Assembly (NCBI RefSeq): GCF_021462225.1
Contig: NC_061818.1
Coordinates: forward strand, 22,021,978 to 22,085,977
DNA from: Girardinichthys multiradiatus
Taxonomy: Eukaryota > Chordata > Actinopteri > Cyprinodontiformes > Goodeidae
Reading direction: 5' to 3'
Length of the DNA stretch: 64,000 nt
Numbering within the stretch: position 1 is the first letter of the stretch; every line of letters begins with the position of its first letter. The notes beneath the pieces were generated by a model. It worked only from the letters and a program-made list of their open reading frames with translations. It was not told the DNA's origin and did not search any database. Positions 22,145 to 33,824 of this stretch are shown piece after piece. The position numbers and the translations under genes were made by a program.

Positions 22145-24800
22145 CTATCCTGCATGTCTTCTCCCTGTCTCCACCTAACTTCCTGTATGACTACTTTGGA
22201 AAAATAACAAAAATAATTAACTAATAATGTTATTTGCATGTTTGACTTTGGACACTGTGGCAAACGGCTGGTTGGGTAAAACAGGACGACAACTACAAAA
22301 GCACGAAAATGCGAAGTATTAGCATGACCAACACCAGCTGAAGTCTTGCTCTGTATTGAGGCAGCCTTGATAAATGATCAACATGCCTCTGCAGAAAATA
22401 CACTTTGCTTTTAAGTACCTTTTGTGCTTCATCTGACTTCATTTTTAAACCTCCTAAAACTTTGAGTATTCTTCCCTCAGCAACAACTTCCGCACACTGT
22501 TTCATGGTTAAATGCAGATGATTTTGTAACTTCTTCGTTTTCTATCTGATTCTTAACGGTTACCTCGATCTAAAACCTGCAGCACTTCTGTATTTGAGTG
22601 TGTTGAAGTCCTTAGGAAAAATAGTTCTGTCAAAATCAGCCAGAACTAGCAGGTCAGACCTCAAAGAAAACCAGAAATTGGAAAACTTTAAATTTTAATT
22701 TTGTTGATCTTTTAAGATGAGGACATTTTTCTGTAAGTGTTTTTGTCAACAAGATTACCACTGCTGGTGATTTCAGTGCTGTTCTCATGTAAAGCATTGT
22801 AGGATTGTGTAGGTGTTTCCTGTATCCAAAAGTATGAGGGTGTCCATTGGTTTATTGTTCATATAATCTACTGTAGATATAGTGAATTCATAGAGCCTAG
22901 AGGCATCATGTTTATCTGCTCCCACACACATGATACCTAATCTAGGATATACATTTAGACAAAGGAAAACAGTTCGTCATATGATATTATGTGCCCTTTC
23001 TCCAGTGAAAGAAAAGCCTCTACTTCCAACATTTTAATTGTTGCAAGAGCGTGTCACGATCCAACTGTTTATCTGTTTCTGGTTCACATCAAGGGAGCAC
23101 TAAGCGCATCCATATTGTTTAATAATCATTGGGATGTTTAGGTTGCAAATGCAAGTCAGAGCAAAGAGAAACCAGCCTCACCATCGCTGCACGCTGAGGC
23201 CCAAACAGGAACCACATGTCCCCTGTTTGAGCTTTTTCCTCTCCACACATCCTCATGCTATATTACCCACAACCCCTTCACCCTGGGAAAAAAAACATGG
23301 AAGCTCAGAGATTAAAAAACACATGTGGTTAACCATAAAACTTCACGTGCACTCTGTACACCCCAGCATCAAATCCCCCGAAACCCACCCTGTGTTTACT
23401 CCAAACAGAGAATACACAAACATCAACCTACAAGGAGAAGAAAAGTATAACTTAAGAGGAGATACTGAAACAATGGTAGAAGAGGAAGGAACATCAGGCA
23501 GCAATCTAAGCTGTCTGAGGCCAGGAGTAAAAACAAAGATTACAGGGGTCTCTGGAAGGGCAATGGCTACGGTTAGAAAGAAGGTGACTGCAGGCTTCCA
23601 GAACAATGCCTATCCTGTGGCTTAGTGGGGCTGCCACATGCACAAGGTGAAATTTAAGTCAAAAGTAAACAACAAAGCAGGACAATGGTGCACCCTCGTT
23701 TTTACAAAGGATGCTTTTCTTTCAGTTGCGTGGAGGATGCACGCAGAATTCCCGAGGCTGGACCGGCTGGCTATTACACCTCCCCTCTCATTGTCTGCCT
23801 TTAAAGGAATAGTTCAGGGTTTTTGAGGTGAGGTCTTTTAAAAGATAGTAGGCCGTTAATAACCTCCCTGTAGTACAAAACCCTCATTCAATTAGTATAA
23901 CTCCAGATTAGTTGGACCAGGACACTAAAGCTAACAGAGGATCAAGACAAAAGCAGACTACCATCCTAAAACAACTCCAAAGCTAAAATGTCTTAGCAGT
24001 TTAAGCAGTTTGAATTGGGCAGGACCTTAGACAGAAGCTCAATATTCACCTGGATTTCCTGCCTCCACAGCCATCTGATTCAGGTTGTTCTCTGTGTCAG
24101 TCAACATGAAACTCACCTGCCCTCCTTCCAATACTTCCCAAAGAAATCAGTTCACAAACCAACAGAAGCTCAGACTCTTGGAAACGTCACCTCCTCTTCC
24201 TCTTACAAAGAGCAAGAAACAAGACAGAATTTTTAAAAATCTGATAAATCTTTTAATAGGAGATAAACATTAGTATAAACATTGCTGTCTGCGGACCTGT
24301 GACACCTGAACTCAATTACTGTACAATGGTTAAAGATTCTTTAAAACACTGTCTGTGATTTATGGAAAATCTTCACTGTTGGTAAGACAAATCCTCATCT
24401 TTCTCAAAATGATGCCAAAATCTAATCTCTTTTTAATTATGTTCTAATGAACCTAATATTGCTTATCGTCTCATCTTGTAAACTGGCTTTATAGCTTTTT
24501 TAACGGAGTATCAATTCTGAAGTTTTCCTTTAAAATCAAAGCTCCTAAGACAGCTGCACCACATGAAGAAGATTGGATTTCTGACCCTGAAACCCTAAGT
24601 GTTTTTATTTGTCAAAGCTACAGTAAGATAGAAATCTCCACAAAGGTTTGTGTTTAGGGATTAAAATATCAGGCATTATTCTAACACAAGCACTGTGGGG
24701 AAAAAAAAAAAAGATCTCATTCGCTGGAAGGGTTCTTTATTGTTTTTGTCACATGTTTTCAGTAATACATTTCCAGCTGTTTTTCTGCTATAAACAGGAC
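22145..24800. other. Gene-free stretch
   Basis: No known gene was recognised. A 70-codon minus-strand frame at 22293-22505 (beginning MKQCAEVVAEGRILKVLGG) has a plausible protein-like composition but no splice partner or family that I know. The frame at 23134-23625 (+) has no recognisable feature. Confidence 0.4.
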
Positions 24801-24819
24801 TGAGCGAAAGGACTTTTAC

Positions 24820-25370
24820 AGCACCTGGCAAAAGTGAAACTTTTCACATTCAGTCATAAACTGCAATGGATTTTGTTGAGATATTAAGTGCATACCTAAA
24901 CTACGTTGTGCCTAATTGTGAAGCGGAAGGAAAAATGCTACATGGTTTTCAGCCTTTTTGCAAGCAAAAATCTGAACGACCTTTAACTGCAGGATTCCTT
25001 ACATATGTCCCTGCCAGCTTTGCACATTTCTGATTGGAGAACTTCTGAACAGCAATTTTCAATGGTGCAATGGGGATGCTGCAAACACAGCTTCTTCTGG
25101 CTCTGGTGTGTGTATGCTCACCAATGTGCACATTGCAGGAGTCTGGTTTACTAATTAGGTAACTTCTGAATGTGCTGGATTTTATAAAGGGGTAATAACG
25201 GGAGCTAAATATATGTTAACTTTTCTTTTTCCAGATTTCATATTTTTCCTTCCTTTGTGTTGGTCTATCATATAAAATCCCAATAAGATACTTAGATGTT
25301 TGTGGAAGTAATGTGATGAAAATGTGAAGGAGTTTTAGGATTATGGATATGTTTTACAGAGCATTGTAGA
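24820..25370 (-). mobile_element. Tc1-like remnant
   Basis: One end has GCACCTGGCAAAAGTG and the other GTTGGTCTATCATATAAAAT with an inverted TTTTCACATT-type tip. The inside matches the reverse complement of a fish Tc1 family (CTGCCAGCTTTGCACATTTC). Internally deleted, no open frame. Confidence 0.5.
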
Positions 25371-25374
25371 TGCT

Positions 25375-27400
25375 TCCTATCAGTATGTAAAAGCATTCAG
25401 CTCTAGTGCACATCAGCTTTTTTGGAGATTTGTTCTGGTTTTTCTAAAAATGTTTAGCCTGGGAGTTTACCATTGAACAGAGTGCGGTACAGAGCTGCGT
25501 AAAATCATGTGACCCGGTCACATGGTGCTGTTAGGATCAGCTTCGTCAGCGGCGCCTGACCAGGATCCAGTCGAGGCCCCCATGGTTGACCACAGTCCTG
25601 CGGCTGTCTGGGTCGGTGCCTTGTGTGGAACAACTTTCACTGTCGGTCCAGGTTCTAAATGAAGGGCTGCGGGACCCAGAATTGGGGGTCTTGCTTTCTT
25701 ATATCCATCTATGGTGGGATGGCTGAAGTGCATTTAAATGAACCTGAGGTTTGTGGTGGCAGACAGTGAGCTGATGTTTCCCAGGGTTTCTATACTCAGC
25801 TGTCCTTTGACGTATTCTGAATTTCTTCAGTTTTTTGCAATAAATGCTGAAGTTTTCTCAACGTTTGCCTCACCACTCAGCAGCTTTGGAAAATGAAAAG
25901 CACATGGATGTAAATCTAACCCTCCAGGAGCCTGCTTCCACTCCTTGTTTTGGGTTTTTGTTTTATACTTTGATACTTTTATCCAGGTTCATTTGAGAAG
26001 GGCAGGCAGGAGGCTTTGCATAAGATCAGGAGAAGGGATTTACAAGTTTGGACCCATGACCAAGAAATTGCTGCCTTTCACAATGCCAACACTTATAGGT
26101 TTCTTCAACCTTGAACTTAGCGTCACAGTGGTCCTGTGAAAGAATCTGCATCATTCAGCTTACAGAAATAATCTAACTGTTGAAGTTCATGATCAAACCT
26201 TTATATGCCCTTAATTCTTCATACCTCCCCACCTATAAACCCGCTACATGAATAAATAGCGGTGTAAAGTTTACCAACCCTGGGCATTCTTCAAAAAGAT
26301 GACCCCATCTAAAATAGCTCTCTACACAAAAATGGGTTCAGAAGGCCCCCTAACAGCAGCACGCTGCTGAATGAGAGCTTCTAAAGATGATAAAGGATGG
26401 CCTTCAAGTGTATGCACTGACCTTTCCTGATGAAAGGAGTCCAAAATGCTATTTTAACAATATCATGATGCCCTTTCAATATGAAAGGCTGTATAAGCAA
26501 CTCTCTCAACCAATAAAAGTTGAAAGGACGTTGGGCAACAGAGGAACGAGGTGTGCAAGAGGTGTGTGAAGATAAGAGACAGCAGGTGTGTGAACTTATA
26601 AAGCTGAACCTATAAATGACTTTATGTAAAGTTTTTCAGAGGACTTTGTTGTCACTAAACATTCTTATCATCACCAGATCCTCCTAAGTGAATGATTTTA
26701 TATTAGACACAGGAAATTATCTTAGACTGAAGGATAAGGCAGGTGTTCCAGAACTAGAATATCCAGTAGGTTAAGCTTTCTATGTAGGTGTTACTGTTCC
26801 TGGGAAAAAGCAACTAGTTTACAGATTTTTTGATGTCCACTTTTTCTTTACGCTTTTTAAAAGGACAACATGTTTATCTTTTGCTATGAAATGGATAGGT
26901 AGGTGTTTTCCTTTAGGCATGCTGCATGTTTTCGATGTTGACCAACCACTGCAGCGGTTAATTGGCCAATTCTTCAACTGATCGTCTGATTTTTTTAATT
27001 TAAACCTAAAACTAAAAGTGCCACATTTCTTGGTCTGTGAACATATTACCAAACAGTTTGTTTTTGATGAACTCACTCGTCTGTAGATTAGTGGAACCAG
27101 TTTGGGACGTGTCCTTTGAAGCATAAAGGCAGATAATCATGTAATAATTTCATGTGTTTTTTTTTTTTTTTATCTAAACTACATCCGTCAACGAACCTGC
27201 AGCACATTTTGTTCTTTTTATACTTAATGTTTGTTACACCTAGCAGTTTCATTCAAACAAAGTCTACACATTTTATGGAAGCAACAGTTCAGACCTGAAC
27301 CGATCAAACCAGAAATTGGTATCTACCATCAAAAGTGCAATCAGTGCATTTTGAAGTTTCAGTATTTTTAAAATCCCTGCTGGGAAAATCTGCATTTTTG
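25375..27400. other. Gene-free stretch
   Basis: AT-rich sequence with chance open frames only. No element or exon was recognised. Confidence 0.4.
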
Positions 27401-27409
27401 TTACAATCG

Positions 27410-28080
27410 TAGTGCTACATAAAAGTATTTATACTCTTAACGTTTTCACACATTAAAGAAAATCACAGATGTCAATGTATCTTTTGGGATTTTGTTATAG
27501 ACCAACACAAATGTTTGCTTAAATAATTTATAGTTTTAACAATTTCTTTTAACCAAAATTTCTAAAAGTGTGGTGTGCATGTTTCCACCTCCTTGGAGCC
27601 TGTACTCTGTAGGAGCACATTTGGCTGCCGTTACAGCTGCAGGTCTTTTGCAGTATCTCTCTAACAGCTTTGCAAAAACTAAACACGTTTGCCCCTTCCT
27701 GGAGAGCATCTCTGCAACAAATTCTTAATTGGATTTGGGTTTGGACTTTGAGTGGGCCATTCTAACAATTTGATCTAAACCAGTCTAAAGTTCTCCAACA
27801 AACCTTTCACAGAACAGCTGGATTTAGGCTAAATTACACACATGAACTCTATTTAGTATTTGAGGCACTTTTTTGGTATCCTAAATTTTATTTAGGGGCA
27901 CCACCGTAAAGAGGGCTGAATCTAAATGCACTAAATGCAACCCACACTTCAGATTTTTATTTAAGACAATGTTCCTCCCACTTCACAATAATGCACAACT
28001 TCGTGCTGGTTTTATCACATCTGAAGTTTGAGGGTATAATGTGACTGCTATTGGTGGAAGCTATGTTGCCACCCAGAGGG
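27410..28080 (-). mobile_element. Tc1-like remnant
   Basis: The tip reads AAAAGTATTTATACTCTTAA with TTTTCACACATT. The inside has GCTGCCGTTACAGCTGCAGG and CTCTAACAGCTTTGCAAAAA, which belong to the same family as 24.8 and 54.2 kb. Strongly decayed. Confidence 0.5.
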
Positions 28081-28084
28081 GATG

Positions 28085-29960
28085 CCTGACCGGCAACACA
28101 CAGGCAATAAAATGGATAGATTCCTTCTTTTATTTTTTTTTATCCATATTGTGACTTGGATGAGATCAAGCAAACCCAATATTTCTATATGCTTCAAATC
28201 TTCTTTTGACTTTATTATTAACAGTATGATGACTAAGACGTTTGTACAACTTTGTTCTTACAGAAAGAAAGTGCTTTATGGATAATAAATATATCATTAT
28301 AACCGGAAATGTGCCCTGCAATTGGGATCGATAACTGAAACATAAGTGACCCAGGGCCAGTGAGAGCCATGTAATGTTTTCAATAAGATCCATGCAATCG
28401 TAAGAGCACCGGAGTCGTCTTCTTCTTATGGGCTGAATGATGCAGAAATGTCTCTGTTGGACGTTCTTTCTCGATTCCCCTCACTACACTGATCGCCCTG
28501 TTAGTGGGGAAAAAAGCAGCATTTATCTTAAAACCCCTTAAATCTTCATATGCAGATCTTTTACAATTTTTGAACAAATAAAACATTTATTTTAAATTTG
28601 AACCTAGAGCAGCAAATTTTCTCTACCTCTTCCAGTTCTTTTAAATTCAGTCAGTTATTTTAACGTTACGCTGCTGCAGTAGATTAAAACAAAGGTGACT
28701 GCAGACAGAAACTGCATCATCCGCTACGTCTGGCCAAGTTGCTAACACACACACAAACACACACCTGCACGCACACACACACTCAATTAAAACATTACTT
28801 CCTAGGCAGAGGTAAAAGGTTAAAATGAATTTAAAATAACGTCAGTATAGAAACATTTCAAGATTTATATTAAAGTGCTTGGTTCATCAAACAGCAGACT
28901 TACTTTATTAGACATTTACCCAAGAGAATCGGGGGAAAAAAACCCTGAATTAATCCCATTCCTTCATGGTACATAAAGAGTCACAGGAGGCTAAACGCTT
29001 AACCATGTAAATAGCCGAGTGAAATGTACTCATGACAAACTGTATAATTACCAAACGTCTCATTAACACACACTTAACACTCCCTCCTTCTCACCATAAA
29101 AAAAAAACACATGGAGGCTCTAGTGGCCAAATTAATGCTGCATGTTTTAATTTCCAGCAGGGAGCGCATTAAGAGCTGATAATGGATGCAAATCTATCGG
29201 AAATTTCTCCCAGGACCAGACGGGTTGAACTCTCCACAGCAGGCGCACACAGAAACACAAAAACACAAGAGGCAGTTGGCTAATTTGAAAAATAGAGCAT
29301 TTTAATAAAGGCTACATCTCTTTATAATTACAATAATTAAAGTACCGAGGCATCTTTTAAACTGAGCTCTATGGAACGCATATTTTACAGTTTACACGTT
29401 GAGCTGGAGAAGCCATGAGAAACACCATGAAACACAGATGTGATTAAACGGATACTAAAAGGCATAGAAAATATATTTTTCTCCAAACATAAAGGCCCCT
29501 TGTAAAAACCAAGGGAATAAGCCGACCCTGAAAACTGGGTAAAACATGGCAACAACCCATGTACGCACAGTTACTGTACACTCGATGAAAACAGCATAAA
29601 TATAATGTAAATAACCACTGCCGTCATCTTCATCTGCAGCTCACAGTGCAGAATACAAACACACACACAAACACACACTGAAGAGCATATTCTAGAGCTT
29701 TTTGTTGGAAAACATTGGTGTAAACGCGTTTTTCGGGGGCTTGAGGACCTGTTCGGGGCAGTTTCCTCTACATATGTAGGCTGTTTTTGTGCGATGCCTT
29801 CACCACGGAAACAAAAGGCACTAAGACGTGACTGATCAAGGCTAGCTGGGCAGAGTCCCAAAGCAGGGAATTAAACATTAATAACATTTTTGCTTGTTTT
29901 TTCATATAGAAGCCCTTCAGAGCAGATGGGGAACACATCCACAAATAGCACTGCAGCAGT
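28085..29960. other. Gene-free stretch downstream of axin2
   Basis: No exon was recognised. CA-rich patches lie at 28747-28782 and near 29660. A block at about 29110-29260 is rich in homeodomain-type ATTAA/TAAT cores and contains a perfect POU octamer ATGCAAAT (29186-29193), so it could be a regulatory element. AATAAA signals on the minus strand at about 28911 and 28210 could only serve axin2 if its 3' UTR were several kb long. Confidence 0.35.
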
Positions 29961-29965
29961 AATTA

Positions 29966-31224
29966 CAGGGGTTGGACAATGAAACTGAAACACCTGTCAT
30001 TTTAGTGTGGGAGGTTTCATGGCTAAATTGGACCAGCCTGGTAGCCAGTCTTCATTGATTGTACATTGTACCAGTAAGATCAGAGTGTGAAGGTTCAATT
30101 AGCAGGGTAAGAGCACAGTTTTGCTCAAAGTATTGAAATGGACACAACATTATGGATGACATACCAGAGTTCAATAGAGGACAAATTGTTGGTGCACGTC
30201 TTGCTGGCGCATCTGTGACCAAGACAGCAAGTCTTTGTGATGTATCAAGAGCCACGGTATCCAGGGTAATGTCAGCATACCACCAAGAAGGACGAACCAC
30301 ATCCAACAGGATTAACTGTGGACGCAAGAAGAAGTTGTCTGAAAGGGATGTTCGGGTACTAACCCGGATTGTATCCAAAAAACATAAAACCACGGCTGCC
30401 CAAATCACGGCAGAATTAAATGTGCACCTCAACTCTCCTGTTTCCACCAGAACTGTCCGTCGGGAGCTTCACAGGGTCAATATACACGACCGGGCTGCTA
30501 TAGCCAAACCTTTGGTCACTCATGCCAATGGCAAACATCAGTTTCAATGGTGCAAGGAGCGCAAATCTTGGGCTGTGGACAATGTGAAACATATATTGTT
30601 CTCTGATGAGTCCACCTTTACTGTTTTCCCCACATCCAGGAGAGTTACGGTGTGGAGAAGCCCCAAAGAAGCGTACCACCCAGACTGTTGCATGCCCAGA
30701 GTGAAGCATGGGGGTGGATCAGTGATGGTTTGGGCTGCCATATCATGGCCCAATACTTGTGCTAGATGGGCACGTCACTGCCAAGGACTACCAAACCATT
30801 CTTGAGGACCATGTGCATCCAATGGTTCAAACATTGTATCCTGAAGGCGGTGCCGTGTATCAGGATGACAATGCACCAATACACACAGCAAGACTGGTGA
30901 AAGATTGGTTTGATGAACATGAAAGTGAAGTTGAACATCTCCCATGGCCTGCACAGTCACCAGATCTAAATATTATTGAGTCACCTTGGGGTGTTTTGGA
31001 GGAGCGAGTCAGGAAACGTTTTCCTCCACCAGTATCACGTAGTGACCTGGCCACTATCCTGCAAGAAGAATGGCTTAAAATCCCTCTGACCACTGTGCAG
31101 GACTTGTATATGTCATTCCCAAGAAGAATTGACGCTGTATTGGCCGCAAAAGGAGGCCCTACACCATACTAATAAATTATTGTGGTCTAAAACCAGGGGT
31201 TTCAGTTTCATTGTCCAACCCCTG
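29966..31224 (+). mobile_element. Tc1/mariner element with DD36E spacing, frameshifted
   Basis: This 1259-bp element is flanked by TA dinucleotides (29964-29965, 31225-31226), with short terminal inverted repeats beginning CAGGGGTTGGACAATGAAAC. Its transposase lies on the + strand in two frames. It sits about 0.6 kb beyond the axin2 stop codon, in the gene's 3' flank or possibly its 3' UTR. Confidence 0.9.
30152..31172 (+). pseudogene. Tc1-like transposase, one frameshift
   Basis: The first frame (30152 on) holds the helix-turn-helix part (ASVTKTASLCDVSRATVSRV, then CGRKKKLSERDV) and the first catalytic Asp in LFSDESTF. The second frame (to 31172) holds the second Asp in YQDDNAPIHTA and the Glu in SPDLNIIESPW. 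I count 36 residues between the second Asp and the Glu, the spacing reported for the Incomer (DD36E) lineage rather than the classic 34. The frame changes near 30750, just after AAISW, apparently by a small deletion. Otherwise it is well preserved. Confidence 0.85.
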
Positions 31225-31828
31225 TATGTGATCAAACTCTGAGTCAAAGCTCCAGCAGCACACTGTCCAGAAAAAAGGAGGAAAATTAAACAACATGAGG
31301 GGTTAAAAAGGAAGGAAAGCTTTCATTTTGCTCTGAAGGGAGAAATCATGGAAAAAATGGAGGTTTCTCCAATCCATGCAACTTGTCTCTGGGATATTTC
31401 CAATAAATAGTGATAGATATCTATACAATGTACATGTTTATATGCATATACATACTAGTAATGTGCTAGCGAGTGCTTGTGATCGGCACAGGCAGGTTTT
31501 AGGTGGGTTCTCAGTCTCACATTATACCCACCCCGCCCCACATCGCTGAAAGTGGTCATTCACCTAGAGCCTCTAGAAACCTCAGAGACACTTCAGTCCA
31601 GCAACGCAGTCCATGTTTCTCATCCATCCCAACCACTTTCTTTGATGGTCCGCTAATATCCATATCTGCTTTTGTTTTCTTCTCTGCCTTTTCATCTAGT
31701 CCATCTGCTTAACCCTCAGCACCCCTTCCAACAACCCCAAGTCCTTCAGTCTTAGCTTAATGAGAGGACATCCAGGGAGGCGGGAGGAACACATAGGGCT
31801 TTAATTCCACGTTGCTGATGGCAAGGAG

Positions 31829-31955
31829 TCAATCCATCCGCTCCACCTTTCCCAGGATCTTGCCCTCATAGGTGGGCAGCAAGGAACTGTTGTCCGACAC
31901 CTCCTCGAACACAGCGCCGCACTCAAACTCGTTGCTGGCTTTCTTGAAGTAGTAC
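31829..31955 (-). CDS. axin2: axin2 exon 11: end of DIX domain and stop
   Basis: This exon encodes [18 protein letters not shown] through to the C-terminus [11 protein letters not shown] and TGA at 31831-31829, matching the conserved end of DIX. The acceptor cctgcag precedes it at 31956. It is separated from exon 10 by a 3.1 kb intron filled with transposon remnants. Confidence 0.94.
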
Positions 31956-33784
31956 CTGCAGCAGAACAATGACACGAGACCATTAATATCGAAAGAGCTC
32001 ATTTATTTAGGTATTCTTAACATCTGTTATATTTCAAATTTTCAAATATCAAATGTTGTTTCTGTCCCTAACGTTAGTGAAGAAACAGCATCCCGGAGAC
32101 CGAGGAACACAGCAGACAAGTCAGGAGGAAAGTTGTAGAGAAGTTTAAAACAGGGTTGGGCTTTAAACATCCCACAGAATCTGGAGCAAGCAGGGCACAA
32201 CCTAAACTGATAGGTCAGGCAAGGAGACCCATGGCAACTCTGGAGGAGCTACAGAGACCCATGGCTCAGGTGGGGGAATCTGGCACACAGGAAAATCTGG
32301 ACTTTACAACAAAGTTGGAAGAAGATGCTCTGGATGCAAAAATGCCAAACGCAAAGTGGGGTAGACTCCCTGAACACACCGTCTCCTTAGTGAAACATGG
32401 TGGTGGTGGCATAATGCTGTGTGTATGCTTTTATTTAGCTGGAAGGTGGAAACTAATTGAATACAATGCAATCCTAGAAAATGCCTGTTTAACTTTCCTT
32501 CCACCTGAGAGCTAATGACCTGCTGCAGTTCCTGTATCACAGAAAATCACATTAAAATCCTCATGCTTGGTTTATTCCTACAATGACGAAGATTTCTAAA
32601 ATGTGAACGAGGATGACTTGTTGCTGCCTCTCCCTGGCAGCTTTATGAGCGCAAGTTAAAGAAAAAAAACCTGAGGAGGAGCTTCTCTTCGGCAATGACT
32701 TCACCATGGCATAATGATGCAACGCCAACCCTCCATACCCACACACACTTCCTAACTCCTCATTTAAGAGGAAGAGAAAACAGCGGGGGTGGGTTGGTTG
32801 GCAGAGTCTGGGAATCTGCTCATTAACTATGTAATGGAAAAACAGCCCAATTTGCCCCATATGTAGGGTCCCTGGAATGTATGAAGGGTTTACGTGCGTA
32901 CAGGAAAGCATGAGCCCACGTGGTCCAATTAGCACAAGGGTGGCCACCACCAACAAGGCAGCCCAGGAAGAGAAATGCGGCCTCGAAGAAACAGATACGT
33001 ATAGTGAAGAAGTACGGTGGAGGGAAAGAGTATAAGAAAACTGACAACAATTCGGAGAAGACGAAAAAAAAAAAAGGGCTTCAAAGAGTCATGATGTTTT
33101 CTCGCTAGGAGAGATCAAAGTTCCACTGGAACATGTTTTATGTGGCTAGATCCCCATCCCACTCCACCTCTCTCCTGTTTGCACTGACATCTGGCACCAA
33201 TATCGTCTGGCAGGGCCAAGCAGTACTGTGCTTTGTTGAACCATTGCCATGTTGAAATGACCTAACTCCACACATTCTCTCGCTGCTATTAAAGCACCAA
33301 ACCGCTCGCCTTCCAAAAAAATGAAGAAGAAAAAAAGTGGATGGTATGAGACAGGAACTGAGACAGCGAGCCAAAGCGGAAAAGACGACGAGCGCAGAAG
33401 TAGACAGACGTGAAGAGCCGAGCGTCTGTCATATCTGCTGATCCAAAAAACAAAACCAAAAAACACTGTTCAAATCTGGACAGGAAGATGTTTCCTTTCC
33501 TCCCTTCCAGGTTCATACCTGTAATTATTAACACAACGGCTGAGCCGTGCGTATCCTCAACACCGCCAACAGTCTAAACAATAAATGTTTGATCTTTTTC
33601 CTTTAACACCCACTGGATAAAAGTAATCAAAGTAAAAATCTCTCTCTCTCTTTCTGCAAGCACACGTCGAAGCTGTGTGCTCTTAAACAGGGCCCTGTAA
33701 AGCGAGTGGATCTGGCAATTAACTGTCTCAGAAATATCCATAAAATGATTACAACATGTGTAAACACTGTGAGCATTCAACACA

Positions 33785-33824
<40 letters not shown>

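Noticed and set aside
1..29900. Expected neighbour rgs9 downstream of axin2
   Set aside because: No RGS, DEP or GGL-like exon was seen. The only RGS domain in the window is in axin2.
30052..31093. Minus-strand frames of 60-131 codons over the 30 kb element
   Set aside because: They are antisense shadows of the + strand Tc1 transposase.
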